From Thinopyrum elongatum (Eukaryota; Streptophyta; Magnoliopsida; Poales; Poaceae): DNA of 64,000 bases. A model generated the notes under the pieces. The model saw nothing but the letters and a program-made list of their open reading frames with translations. It was not told where the DNA came from and did no database searches. The DNA is taken from NCBI GenBank assembly GCA_011799875.1, contig CM022300.1:233873016-233937015 (forward strand), written 5' to 3'. Position numbers and translations under genes: made by a program. Of this stretch, positions 33,881-46,050 are shown piece after piece (positions within the stretch are counted from its first letter, which is position 1; each line of letters begins with the position of its first letter).

Positions 33881-34595
33881 TGCATGAATTTTTTAATGTA
33901 CAATCTGAGTGGATTGCTCCAGTGGTCATCACACGTGAGCCAATCGATTCGCACCCTTCTGCACTCCATTTTTTCTTTGCGTTCCTTCCTCCGTCCAGCA
34001 TGCTGACAAGTGGGCCCCATGCTCATGTATGCCAACGTGGTAGTCAATTATTTTGTCAGAGTTAGCTATTACACCCTTCCGGTGCCACGTCAACGTATCC
34101 ACTAGAAACAAGTCTAGACTTGTTTGGTTCAACCGCCTCCCTAGGTGTTTGGAGAGGAATTGGCCGGCGCGAGGCGGTTATATAGGTGGGCAGGCAGCAA
34201 AAAAGGGGAAAATGCGCAAACCAGCTAGAGGAGGGAGGGAAGCTTCTACATTCGAGGGCGACGTGGCATTGACCATTGGGCGGCAACAGGCGTTCATCCG
34301 GTTACGCAATAAAGGATGCGAAGAGGCATCCTATAGCAGCAAGGACCAGCTTCCCTACCGATAGCTCATCTAACAGAACTACCAAGTTAATTGTGCTGAG
34401 ACTAGAGTAGTCATCATATGGGTGACCGGATGGGAAGTGGTCTCGATGTTAAATTAACTGATTTGATGGGTCACTGTAAACATTTAATTGCCTTCAATAT
34501 ATATAGTGCTCCGTCCTATTAGTTGAATTAACCTCGAGGTCCTTGTTTTGTAATTTTTGACATTTTTTTGTTTTTTGAACACATGTTAATTGGCT
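33881..34595. other. Intergenic stretch with a MITE scrap
   Basis: At about 34118-34165, TTGTTTGGTTCAACCGCCTCC and GTGTTTGGAGAGGAATT resemble the left part of the Tourist-like MITE at 38269. The rest to 34595 is unassigned. An AT-rich section with TTTTTTG runs begins at about 34500. Confidence 0.4.
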
Positions 34596-34599
34596 TGAA

Positions 34600-35015
34600 G
34601 AAGGTCTATCGCGTTACTTTTTGATAATTCTTGTTTTTTGAACACATGTTGATTGGCTTGAAAGAAGGTCTATCCCGTTACTTTACGACGTGTTTCCAAA
34701 AAAGTGATATCATTTATGTCAACTTATAAGTCATGTATGTCAAATTAACCTCTGTGTACTTGTTCTCAAATTAACCTCCAGGCCTTGCAAGAGTGCTACA
34801 ATGTGTCAGCGTCAATTGCAAGATGAGCCATTTTCAACACATGTTAATCGAAGGTCTATCGCGTTACTTTACGACATGTTTCCAAAAAAAGTGATATGAC
34901 TTCTGTCAACTTATAAGTCATGTATGTCAAATTAACCTCTGTGTACTTGTTCTCAAATTAACCTCAGGGCCTTGCAAGAGTGCTGCAATGCGTCACCGTC
35001 AATTGCAAGATGAGC
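34600..35015 (+). repeat. Tandem duplication of about 205 bp
   Basis: AAGGTCTATC(C/G)CGTTACTTTACGAC, GTGATAT, CAACTTATAAGTCATGTATG, CTCTGTGTACTTGTTCTC, CCTTGCAAGAGTGCT and GTCAATTGCAAGATGAGCC occur in the same order at 34664-34835 and 34851-35014. A partial third start is at 34598. Confidence 0.8.
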
Positions 35016-35130
35016 CAACAAGCTAGCAGTGGAGTTGCCAACATGCTCAAAGTGCACGCAACATTGAGTAGAAAGAAGCATGCCCAGGAAATTAATGCAG
35101 GCTTAGGGAGGCCCTTTACTCAAAGAGAAA
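35005..35130 (+). repeat. Block shared with 40808-40930
   Basis: GCAAGATGAGCCA, CAAGCTAGC, GTGGAGTTGCCAACATGCTC and AAGAAGCATGCCCAGGAAAT recur almost unchanged at 40808-40930, just upstream of the 3' block of copy E. This links the 35-kb region to the gene-like repeat family. Confidence 0.75.
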
Positions 35131-35298
35131 TTCTAATAAGGTACAGTCAACAGGCTATAAGGACGAGGAGCGTTGTAGCAGGATGTGCAAGGTGGCAACA
35201 ATCTGAGTGCTAAAAGTTGATCCAATGGCTGGTTTTGTTTGGATTTTCCAACTATTGACCATTGGATAGAGTGAATCAATGGCTTACATTCAAAGTTA

Positions 35299-35498
35299 GA
35301 GCATGATTGGTTTGCTACCAATATTTGGCTAGCCAAATGTTGGCATCGTCAAATATTGGCAATACCAAGACTTGCCATCTATTGGCAACTTTATGTGAGA
35401 TAGGCAAAACAACTCGGTAACCAACCAAGTTGTAGCCAATATTTGGCACAATGCCAAACATTGGCATGCCAATTTCTGGCACGAAACCAATTATGCTC
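35299..35498. mobile_element. Tourist-like MITE (TTA target duplication)
   Basis: 200 bp. Terminal inverted repeats start GAGCATGATTGGTTT and end AAACCAATTATGCTC. TTA lies on both sides (35296-35298 and 35499-35501). Internal TTTGGC/GCCAAA pairs make most of it foldable. TTA duplication and size point to the PIF/Harbinger superfamily. It has no coding capacity. Confidence 0.85.
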
Positions 35499-35527
35499 TT
35501 ATTCTGACACTATAGAATGGTATAGGA

Positions 35528-36160
35528 ATGTGGAGAGATTTGGTTGATTTTATATCGCTGAATTATATAAAATATTATGAGTGCAGACGCTCCACTGCGA
35601 GGTTCCTTGCTCCTTCTCGGTCGTCGGGAATCTATGTTCTTCCAGTCTTTTTTTTACGTGAGCTTTGTTCATCCTTTTGCCAACACACGGGACATCTAGC
35701 ATCAAGGTGCACGTGTCATGCAAGAAAATGGAGATAAGCAGTGTGTAAGTGAGTCGTGCACTTCGATGGCACGTACTACGCAATATTTTTTCTCCTCGAT
35801 GGCACGTGAATCGTGCACGTACTCAATGACGGAGCACGGGATGGTAGCCATGGACATGGTCGGCCCTTTTTGGAGAGAGTACTAAATAACTTTGATGTGT
35901 CCCGTCAACTCATAGAATGATGAGAAGCTTGCTTAGTACGTCCTCTCCCTCGCCCACGCGCATGCGGTGGCTTGCAGCACGAGGAGAAGCTTTTGCTTAC
36001 AATAGTGGGCTTTATACAAGCGGTGGACTTGCAATAGTTCATTCGTGTCAGATTTCCAGAAGTATATGCAGACTAAAAAGAAATGGAGGGAGTACTTTAG
36101 TACCATCATCATTGTTCGACTTCCGGAAGAGGCGAAGAGCCAAGCGCAAGGTCACCTACT
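35528..36160 (+). repeat. Segmental duplication, copy 2
   Basis: Matches 33002-33175 and 33500-33860. Compared with copy 1 it lacks most of the intervening promoter-like block. Differences are mostly point changes, so the duplication is not recent. Confidence 0.7.
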
Positions 36161-36526
36161 AACCTTTAGTAGTACAGTACTATTGCCAAAGCTGGGCCAC
36201 CTTTTAGAGCATGGTTAATTAATATAGGCAGCTCTTGTAGCAGCACATCATTTAGAGCAAGTACTCTCTCCGTTTCTTTTCTTTCATTCGTAGGAACTTA
36301 AAACGCAGGAATAGGAAAAAGAAAGGATTGGAGTGGCATGTTCACTTGAATCCCATAGCATTGACACAGTGTTTGACACAGGAAAAACAAAGGAAGTGAA
36401 ATAAAAGTTGGAGTGGATGCTAGATTGCCAATTAACACATGATTTCATAGGAAAAATTCGAGGACAATGTTGTGCTCAACGCCGGACGTACACGGTCAAG
36501 GGGGTCAGGGCGGACGCGACCTCTCA
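36161..36526. other. Unassigned stretch
   Basis: No gene. ACTCTCTCCGTTTCTTTTC near 36266 looks like a decayed MITE end, but no partner TIR was found. Confidence 0.3.
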
Positions 36527-36770
36527 AGCTGGTCATAGTGGGAGTAGCATAGGTAGTAACATAGATGCCATATAAGCAAAAATGGTGAGTTGGCAAGTAG
36601 TTAATGAGGAGAGAGGCAAACAGAGTAACATGATATGTTACCATCACATAGCGCTTCCCAATGCAAAATGTTACCGCACATATGACACTACCCACTATAT
36701 GAAGGTAGTAACATAAACTAGTAACATATGCATGTTACTAGTCTAAGTTACCCTCCACTATGACTAGCCT
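36527..36770. mobile_element. MITE with a GGCTAGTCATAGTGG-type TIR
   Basis: About 244 bp between AGCTGGTCATAGTGG and CCACTATGACTAGCCT, which are imperfect inverted repeats. The interior has repeated GTAACAT motifs and TTAATGAGGAGAGAGG. The same family appears at 38100-38265. The target duplication is not clear, so the superfamily is left open. Confidence 0.75.
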
Positions 36771-37515
36771 CACTGCGTCCGCCATTGAAGCAGCGCGCCG
36801 GCCGAGGGCACCGGCCACTGCACTCCCAGCTATACCCGCCTCCTCACCGCATTCAAACACCTACATTTAAACCCATGTGGAATGCCAGAAACCCACTCCA
36901 GCCACACGTCCATTCAGGAGCGGGATGCCGGCCAAGCTCCTTCTTCCACAATTCTCTCCACTCTTTCGGCGGCATCTGATGAGTAGGAAGAGCAGTTCCC
37001 CGGCATAAAAGCCATCTGGGTGGCCCACCGAGCCCGGCAGTTACGAGCGAGGCAGCTCGCTGCTCCACCTACCTCACCTAGCCCGACGGAGCCAGTTGCC
37101 GCCCTAAGCCAGCGCGTGGTTCCGCAGCTAGTTGCTCCAATCCAGCTCGAGGAAGAGTGCCAAGTTGCTCCACGCCGGCTTGTCGGGGAGCACGGCTGCA
37201 CGGGCATCATCGCTGCCCTCAACGCCGCTACGTCGTACAGCGCCTCCAGTGCCTGCGACTGCGCCATCCACCGTCGACGCGCGCGTAGCCGCGCCATGCA
37301 GGCAGAGAAAGAAGTCGCCGCGGATGTCGATGAGGTGACGCGGCTACGCGGATGTTGACGAGGTGACGGCCAACACGTCCCCGCCCGCTGCCATCATCGA
37401 GGAGAAGGAGAACACGGGAGGCCTCCACCGATTGTATCGCATGAAGGCCGACGAAAACAGCCAATGTCTTGCATGATTCTTCTTCAGCCGGATGCTGGAG
37501 GAGGACAAAGAGATC
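36771..37515 (+). other. GC-rich gene-like fragment, unidentified
   Basis: High-GC block with plus-strand frames rich in Ala, Arg and Glu (ORF 37020-37358) and a frame near 37372 reading GDEVTANTSP-like acidic sequence before stops. A short direct repeat GATGTYGAYGAGGTGACG occurs at 37323 and 37348. It looks like coding sequence that has decayed, but no family can be named. Confidence 0.3.
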
Positions 37516-38099
37516 GGCCGATGACCATTTAGATTAGGTATATTAATTCTACCTTTAGCTCCGGACTAACACAGCTTATTTAATGTAAATGTAATGAAAT
37601 CCTTCATGTTTATATGAAATCCGGCCGTGTTTGCATGAATTTGCGTCCACGTTCACGCTCTCGAGCGAGCGCTGTCTGTCGATGGAGTGGGATGACGGAC
37701 TCCGTCTCTGACAACCCCTCAAAGTGCGTCACCACCTTTGTGATGCAGGACGCGGTGAAAGAACGACGTTCTTCATTCCGCAGGTGATGGCCATTACCGC
37801 GCGCTCATCTAGACGGCTCGGTAGCTCATGAAGCAGCACCAACAACATGCCTTGTGCGTCTAGTACTCCATTGCAGTCGTAGTTGCTGCATGCACAACTC
37901 GGGTTGCAGTTGCAGGTGAGCACGGTGACGTTGCGTGGCCATCCATCAATAGTGGCTGGTATGAGGATGACATCGCCATGTGCATCCTATTTGTACTAAA
38001 AATCATGAATGAAGAGTATAAACATGTTTACGTACAACCTGAGTGGATTGCTCTAGTGGTCATCGCACATGTAGTGTCATGCAAAGCTTCATTTATTAG
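37516..38099. other. Unassigned stretch
   Basis: A minus-strand ORF (37923-37729) has several Cys residues (LTCNCNPSCACSNYDCNG) but no recognised domain. GGCCGTGTTTGCATGAATTT at 37623 also occurs at 33871. No gene is supported. Confidence 0.3.
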
Positions 38100-38265
38100 G
38101 TTATAGAGTCATTTTGTTTTGGTATGTGTGATGTTACTCATAGAATGAGTAACTAGCTATAACTTACTCAATTTACCTCTCTCCTCATTAACTAGTTGCC
38201 ACATAGGCAAATTTGCTGAGTTGGACCCGATGTTACTCTTGAAGTTACTCCCACTGTGGTTAGTC
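38100..38265. mobile_element. MITE fragment (same family as 36527-36770)
   Basis: The right terminus reads GTTACTCCCACTGTGGTTAGTC. Inward, CTCTCTCCTCATTAACTA is the inverse of the TTAATGAGGAGAGAGG in the other copy. The left terminus is missing. Confidence 0.65.
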
Positions 38266-38268
38266 TTA

Positions 38269-38399
38269 GGCCTTGTTCGGTTCAACCTCCTCCCAAGGGG
38301 TTTGGAGAGGAATGGAGGGGAATTTCGCTTGTAGTACATGATTTAATCCCCCACAATCCCTATTAATCCCGGTTAAAACCCCTTGAACCGCACATGCCC
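38269..38399. mobile_element. Tourist-like MITE, 131 bp
   Basis: Termini GGCCTTGTTCGGTTCAA and TTGAACCGCACATGCCC are inverted repeats, flanked by TTA on both sides (38266-38268 and 38400-38402). It abuts the preceding MITE fragment, so the two are adjacent or nested. Confidence 0.8.
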
Positions 38400-38519
38400 T
38401 TAAGGTTAAAAATGACCGGGATTACAGAGGACAGGGTACAAACTTCAGGGATTTAAAGGTGAGGGTTTGTTTCCGACTAGCTCTACAACCTCAAGGTTTA
38501 TAAATCGGACTTCACTCTC

Positions 38520-41020
38520 CCCTCACGCACACGCGCGGGTACACTCACGATGGAGCGCATTTGCACACGAAAAGGCAGGTAATGTGACAATTTGAGACAT
38601 CTAGTCGACCACTTAATGTGGGGTCTGGGACCAAATCTCAGTCATACCAAGTGTGACCTGAACGCGGTGGCGCGGTTATTGATCGAGTTTCTTTTTACTG
38701 GTACCTTAAATGAAAAGATGGCTCCACGCATATTCAATTTAAAACGATCGCTACGGAGAGAAAAACAATTACTACTCCACTAGTCCACTTCAGGACTTGC
38801 TTGCTAGGGTTGCTCTCTTCTTCTCACTCTCTCACCCTCTCCAGATCTAAACAAGATGGCGGTGTCCACTCTCTTTGTCTCTCTCTCTCTCTTCTCTCCG
38901 GTTGACACAGATCTGGCCGGATCCCTTCTGCTAATGGTCGCCGGTGGTGAGGGACGAAGCCGACGCGTGCCGTCTTCTCTGACCTGGTGCCAGCGTGGGA
39001 GGTCCTCCTCACCCTTTATCCCCGTCATCGAGTTGGCAAATCCCGCCGCCTGCCTCGCCACATCCCGCCGACCGGAGGTATAACTTATTTTAGAACCGGC
39101 CTTGTTCTAATGGCCCAGCTCCCCACATCGTTGCATCCCTTTTTTCATCAAGTTAGGATTGCTCCCCACGTCGCTGCATCCAGCATGTGGATATTCTTCT
39201 AGTATTACAAAGCTCCCCATGTAGCTAGCTCCGTCGGCTTGTCAAACACTCGAACACCACCTAAATTTTTACTATGAGAGGAAAAAAGGTACTGCATATA
39301 CTGGCTAACGAACCGATCTCTTGGTTGGAAAGGGAAATAAATATGCTGGCCTGACTGGTCTCTTGGTCGAAAAAGGACAGAAAGTGGGGGGTGTTGGGTC
39401 GACAATGCAACCGAGAATGAGCACGTCTAGATTTCTTGTGGTCACATAGGAAAGGTCACTGATGAGAACAAAAAATGCACAAATCCAGACATGCTTTGCA
39501 TGTTTGCCGCACTCGGCAGCACCTCTGCCTCACCACTTTATGCCTCGGTGGATGTAAAATGTACTTGTGCCTCCCCTATCCCTATGTCCTTACTGCTGTT
39601 GTTAATCTAACATCACAGGTAAAATGAAACAATGCCACTTTTAATGTGATGTCGCTATTAAGTAATGCTGCTATCAATCTATTGCCATTGATAAACTGAA
39701 TCAATGCCACCACCATTTTATGAAATGCTTATGTCTTGCTTTATTTCTCATAACGAGTGTTTTGGGCTGTTACACTAAACTCTGACACCGGTACCATAGC
39801 TGCATCTCCTTTGAAGTGCACAAAATTTAATTACACAATGGTTGACACGACGATGTGTTTCTCCTTTCCGTATGACCATTTGTTAGAACGATCGTTCCTG
39901 TTAACCATGCATGTATGTACTGATCAAGTGCTACTCCCAATCTGTCATCACAGAGTAATAATGCAATTGTTATGCATGTTAATGTAAGCCCCCGTTAATC
40001 TAGTGGCAGTGTTGATTTGATGTGATGGCACTTCTTAGTTAATGGTACTTTTTCATACTGTCACTGTAATGCCATTGATAACATATGAGATGTTGTTGTT
40101 AATCATATGCCGCTGCAAAAAAATGACACTGCTTAAATAACCCTGTTACATATTTGTGCAAACAGGGTTGTCTATCTCCATATGGTGTCTATTTGTGCAA
40201 ACAGAAGCACAAACCTCAATTTTGGTGAAACCTGCTGTCAGCTGACCTCACGGTGCTCCAGGTATTCCTACATTCGTAACTAGGTAGAATGACCAACGCA
40301 AGATGAAATAAGCTTATTCGTACGTTGACTTGTTGTTTGCAGGGTGGAACGAGCCTATCATGTGTGGAGGAGCAAACAAGCACTGCAGTCGCGCTGTCAA
40401 CGCAAGATAAAAGAGACCGAGTCATTGATGGCCGGCGAGTAGGGGTCATGCAAACAGTGGTGCATTATTTTAGTGGAACTGCACATAAAAGATATTGGGG
40501 TTAGTCGGACAAATTTTCTACAGCCACACAGAAGGAATTGCGCTCATCGATTGCATAGAATTTTCTCTGTGCCATCATAGGAGATCCCAAGGTGGAAATA
40601 AACTAACCACCTATAAATTTAGGCATAATCTTCCTCACGTAGGTCAGTATCCCCTTCGTCTAGATGATCGTGTTTTGTCATGCCGAGCTATTGATATGTG
40701 CTACTGTTTTGCGACACCGTTTAAGTACAACACTTTCCTATATTTTCACATTCAGGACAATGAAGATGATTTCAGTGGAACTGCACAAAATGTGTCAGTG
40801 TAAATTGCAAGATGAGCCATCAAGCTAGCTGTGGAGTTGCCAACATGCTCAAAGTGCACGCAACATTGAGTAGAAAGAAGCATGCCCAGGAAATTAATGC
40901 GTGCGTAGGGAGGCCCTTTGCTCAGAGAAGCATCGATCATATTTTCTTTATTTCTACATCTTCTCACAGCTTTGTCTTGGTTATAGTCTTGTGAATCATT
41001 TAGATGTGTAAACATGCTGA
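38520..41020 (+). repeat. Gene-like repeat unit, copy E (longest)
   Basis: Order: CGCGCGGGTACAC element (38532), GTGACC..CGGTGGCGCG stretch, and a CT-rich leader with ATG 38856 giving a 75-codon frame (MAVSTLFVSLSLFSPV, possibly secretory) that matches no known family. A long AT-rich section follows with TTGTGCAAACAGGG (40154), TTTGTGCAAACAGAAG (40191) and ATGCAAACAG (40449). TTTTAGTGGAACTGCACA lies at 40468 and AGTGGAACTGCACAAAAT at 40774. The block shared with 35005-35130 and the common 3' block (40928-41010) close the unit. It reads like a decayed multi-exon gene with repeated exon starts. Confidence 0.5.
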
Positions 41021-41573
41021 ACTTAAGTGCTTGTGAATGTTATCTAGTATGCATACCATATCTTGTGAAGCTTAGTTTAGTGTGAATGTTGACTAGCGTG
41101 TCAACCTTTACAATCTATATATATTGTGGGCATGTTATTTGACCCCTCATTTTGCCGCGCTACGACCAGTGTGAGTGTCTGCATGCAGTACAGCATCCTC
41201 TAATTTGGTGGATGCCAAGCCGGCCCGAGAAGGAGCTATAACTTTTTTTCAAGTTAAAACAAGTTACGATGAGGAGCCATAATTAAGTTGGAGGCGTCTC
41301 TTTTTTTCTTTCGAATGGGCAATAAGCTGGAGAGCTAGAGAGTGTCTCTAATGAGCTGCCTCTAGTGTTAAGGCCCTCCAATACGAAACACGGGCAGCCG
41401 ACTAGGCCTATCCATCTTAAAGCCCATTTGTTTTTGTTTTTTGCGAGGAAAAGCCCATATTTCTTGAAGAGGGGGCGATCCCAGAAAAACCCTCCTTCCC
41501 CCTCACTTCCACTTATACTGCAGCTCGTTGGACTCTCCCGTTTCCATCGCCCCCAATTCCCCCCGCCCCCCAT
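41021..41573. other. Flank between repeat unit E and the F-box pseudogene
   Basis: No gene. AGTGTGAATGTTGACTAG-like and GTGAATGTTATCTAG segments at 41035-41095 form a loose direct repeat. 41360-41530 is CT-rich and may be the old promoter and 5' UTR of the F-box gene. Confidence 0.35.
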
Positions 41574-41700
41574 CTTCCTCACTCGTACAGAAAACCCCCG
41601 CTCACCTTCTTCCTCACTCGTACAGAAAACGCATGCTCCTCTTCTTCCACTCCTATAGAAAAACCCAACCCTCCTTCTTCCCCACTCGCACTACCACTAG
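41574..41700 (+). repeat. Tandem repeat in the F-box leader, about 37 bp
   Basis: Three to four irregular units of CTTCCTCACTCGTACAGAAAA (41573, 41612, then decayed at 41645 and 41680). It lies in the 5' leader region. Confidence 0.6.
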
Positions 41701-41758
41701 GCTCGTCTCTGGCTACTCTGCTCAAACCCGTGAGCTCGGCGCGACGCCCGCAAGTAAA

Positions 41759-43476
41759 ATGGAGTTGGCTAGCCCCAGTGCCAAGAAGATGAGGCTCCCG
41801 CCAGCGGCAACGCCAGTTGTAGATCCCACACCCGGCAGCGCTGGGAGAATCGGCAAGCCCCCCACCGGATCTGAGGAACCCATAGAATCTTGGGTGGACC
41901 GCATCAGCGATCTCCCGGATGCCATCCTTGGGGAGATCATCTCGCTTCTCCCCACCAAGGATTGCTGCCGTACCCAAGTCCTCTCAACTCGGTGGCACCC
42001 TCTATGGCGCGCCACGCCCCTTAGTCTCGACTATCGTCAACTATCTGTCGCTCATGATTTTGAACTCCTCAGAGCCATCATCTTGTCCCACCAGGGCTTC
42101 GTTCAACGCCTCTGCATCCCGACCATGCTACCTGATGTCCATACCCTGCATGGTGGACACCTTGCTGACATCCCCTGAATCCGAAAAACTCCAGCAGTTT
42201 GAGTTCTACCATTACCACAAAAGTTACATACCACGAACTGAACACCAAGAATTTGTGCCCACACCAGCATTGTCCATCTCGTGGTTTTCCTCCTCTCTCC
42301 ACACCGCCACCTTCGCCCAGTGCCATCTACCAGATGATCTGGTACAAATGCTTCGACTCCCACTGCTAAAAAAACTTTTGCTTGTGGTGGTTTATCTGTT
42401 GGAGGCCTCACTGCACAGCATCATCCACTCCAGTTGCCCTACCTTGGAGCGCTTGCTGATTGTTTTGGGAACAGAAATCCGTATCAGTTGTCTCCAAATA
42501 AAGTCGCCTCACCTTAAAAGCATTGGAATTTGTTTTGAAGGACAGCAGCTCATTATCGAAGATGCCCCTTCACTTCAAAGGTTGCTCCTTCATTATTGTT
42601 ATATACCTTCGCAAATACTGTTGTCTCTGCGCCCAAACTGGAGACCTTGGGTGTAATTCGTGATCCGTTTAATTATCACAAGTTGGTGTTTGGCTCCACA
42701 CTTATTCAGGTACCATATATTATCATCTACACATTTGTAATCATAAGCTGCATTTTTCATTTGTGCGCATAAGTTTTATATCATCTTGGAGTACACTTTG
42801 GGTACTAATATTATGTTATATGCTCAATGAAGAGTTCGTCCATGGATAGCCTGTCAATGCTGTTGGATTCTTTCAAGATCTTATATATCGGAATGTTTAG
42901 TTATGATCTGAACATAATTATTGGCTTGCTGCAATGCTTTCCATGTCTGGAGAATTTATAGATAAAGGTGATGAATTCATGCACATTGAAAGCCCGTATA
43001 TATTGTACTAGAATTAACCGTTCAGATGTCGCTCGTTCGACATACTCTTTTTTTAGACCTTAACTGTTTTCAATCTTCATGTATACTTAGGCACTAACAC
43101 ATGGAGAAAAGCATATAACCAATCGGTGGCGTAATAAGCACCGGGATTTTCTTAGTTCTCATGACATTCGTTTGAGGACAATAACGATGGAAGGATATGC
43201 ATCCAACCAGGAAAACAAAAGCTTTGTCACATTCTTCCTGTTGAATGCGAGGTTACTATTGTCCATGAGGCTTAAGTTTTTCAACAAGAAATTTCTCACG
43301 GACGGACATGTTGAACAGCAAAAAAAAGAAGTTTCAGGTGGACAAATGGGCTTCTGAACGTGCTCAGCTTAACAACTTGTGGTCATGTTCCAATAAATTT
43401 TTCGGCACAGGATGTTGATTTTATGGATCAGACCGATCCATTTGTTTGTGACTGCCCAAAACTGTGGTTGGGTTAG
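41759..43476 (+). pseudogene. F-box/LRR/FBD protein pseudogene
   Basis: ATG 41759 opens a frame with an F-box at about residues 47-92 (RISDLPDAILGEIISLLPT, TQVLSTRWHPLWR). A frameshift near 42121 moves reading to a frame with leucine-rich repeat sequence (FYHYHKSYIPRTEHQEF, LPLLKKLLLVVVYLLEASL, ISCLQIKSPHLKSI). A second shift near 42630 follows. A GT donor after 42711 suggests an intron. Exon sequence resumes by about 42840, with a TAG at 42959-42961. The C-terminal part has an FBD-like domain (IRLRTITMEGYASN...FFLLNARLLLSMRLKF, 43155-43275), then an A-run frameshift near 43320 and the terminal stop at 43474-43476. F-box proteins of this class are substrate receptors of SCF ubiquitin ligases. 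Multiple breaks make this copy non-functional as read. Confidence 0.8.
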
Positions 43477-46050
43477 ATGTTATTGCCATGTTCAATCTGG
43501 GTTTTGTCTAAATTTGATGAACAATTAATCCTTGGGCTTTTGTACCGTTTGTAAGCTTGAGTTACATGTTGTTGCCCTCGTACCCCCCTCTGCCTGCCAC
43601 TACACTGCCGCATCTTCCACGGCTCCTGTTCGTTCCCGTCCGAGGCCTCGCCGTCGTTCTCCGCCTTGGTTCGCTCACAGTGCGCCCGCCGCCGTCTGGC
43701 GTTGTCAACATGATCAACAACCGAGAGGAATCAGGAGATGACTGTACGTGGAGAGGCTGATAGTAGGGACCCACCAGGGTCATGGCATTACGCAAGTAGG
43801 GGCCTCATTATTACAAGCCAAAAAAATACTTCCTCCTAATGGTTTGACATCTAGGTCCCACGCCATTATCAATGTAGTCAATAAACAAGAAAATTACACA
43901 ACGAGCGGCTAACACCAGGGACCCAGCAGCTCACCCAGTTGTTTTTTAGTTTTAGAGACGGAGATCAACTGCACGATGTGCGGGGGCTATGGCCCGTCTA
44001 GCCCACGCTTTTATTTAAGCACATGACGAGCCCAGTTGATATCTTTTTTCTTTCTGAAAATGGCTAGCCCAGTTCTATTTTTTTTTGGAGAATACCCAAT
44101 CGAGGCCTACTTTCTTTTCTCAGCCCTGCTGGGCTGCAAATCTTTCAAGACGAGGAGGGATGTATTCGACTTCCCTAGAAAATGGGCTATAAGTAGTAAG
44201 AAATGGGTTGTAAAATTTAAAACCAAAGCCAACCGGCAATTACATTCAAATTTTGTTTTTCTGGATTTCAAGATTTTAAATTTCATTCATTTTTTGCGGA
44301 GAAAATATCCTTAAGAATTAGCAAATGGGCTGTAAATTGTTGAAAATAATGGCAAATGGGTTGTATGCTGTTTTCCACAGATTTGGAGGCTGACTTATGG
44401 GCCTACTAGGTTGACGATGACGATGTTCGAAAAAAAAAATTGACGCGTACGCAAGGCTTTGTGAACTTAGTCAACACAGAGCAGTGACTGTTGGATGTCC
44501 ATCCAACAGCCATCGTGCTTCTTCAATCTCTGATCTTCCTGCTCCAGCCACCCAAACCAGCACCGGCGGGACTACCTGCTCCCTCCTCCCGTGGCCGGCT
44601 GTGCTGCCGCCAGGCCATCCCTCTACCCACCCGCACCTCCTGTTATTTTCCGGTGACGTCAGCCTCACCCCGCAGCCGACCAGTCAGCCCTCGTGCTCCC
44701 CTCAGCGTGGGCATCCGCTGTTGTGGCTTCGCCAGCTCCAGGTCATTCCCTTCCTGGGCCTCGCCGTCGTCCACCGTGTTGGTGCTCTCGGCGTGGCGTG
44801 GTCAACATGATCAACAAACAACAGCCATCAAAAGAGGGATGTAAGTGGAGAGGCTGACAGTAGGGATGCACACAAGCAAGTGCCTCCTTATTACACAAAA
44901 AAATGATTGCTCCTGCTGACAGCTGGGACTCATCGGTTGTATCTTCGCACGGAAGGAAGTGCCTCCTTGTTATGTTAAAAAAAACTATTCCTCCCGATGA
45001 CAGCTGGGACCCGGCAGATTTGGTGGCTGACTTGTGGGCCTACTAAGCTGACGCGTACGCAAGGCTTTGTCAACTTAATCAACAAATGATTCTAGCAGCT
45101 GGACCATTGGATGTTAATCCAACAGCTGTGCTACTTCTTCAACATCTGATCTTGCTCCTGTCTCCCGTGGGTGGCAGTACTGCCGGGCAGGCCTCACCGC
45201 CCCGCCCTACTCCTATCGCTGGCCTAGCCATCCCTCTACTCACCCACACCCCGTGTTATTCTCCGGCGATGGCAGCCTCACACCACAGTGGAACCAGTGA
45301 ACTCTCGTACTCCCCTCCGCATGGGCATCCACTGCCTCGTCTTCCTCGGCTTCGCATCATTCCCTTTGCAGGCCTCGCCGGCGTCCACTGCCTTGGTGCT
45401 CTCAACGCAGCGTGGTCAACGTTGTCAACGAACGACAGCCATCGGAAGACGACTGTACACGATGAGGCTGACAGCTGGACCCACCAGCTACATCTTCGCA
45501 CGCAAGGAAGCGCCTCCTTATTACATGCAAAAAAATGATTCCTCCCCCTGACAGCTGGCACCCACCGCATATATCTTCGCACGCAAGGGAGTGCCTCCTT
45601 ATCCTCCCTGATAGCTGGGACCCACCCAGTCGAACCGTATGTAGGGTTGTTTGTCTGGTCGTGAACATGTACGTATATACTGGTTGATCGGTCTCTCTGC
45701 AAGGATGAACCATGGCCGAGTAAGTAGCGACACGTGTCATAGTAGAACCCCCGACGTAGCAGTTTAGGCAGTCCCCTCTAAATCATGCATGCGTACCTAC
45801 AGCCACACGGCAAAAAATACATCCACGTACGTACATACGGGCGGGGTCTCGAATGCCTACTCACGCATACGTAGGGCCAGGGCTCATGTCCATGGAGAGG
45901 CAACGGACGGCAACAACGGCGTCCTATTCATCGGAAGCCAACCGGCTGGGTCGGAACGGAGAAACTGCGTCGTGTTCATCGGGAGGCAACGGAATGCGTC
46001 AGGTTTATCGGGAGCCAACCGGCTTGGACAGAACAGCCGAAACGGGGTCT

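Noticed and set aside
37020..37358. 112-codon ORF in the 37-kb GC-rich block as a host gene
   Set aside because: Ala/Arg-rich composition, no domain, followed by frame breaks. Kept only as a gene-like fragment.
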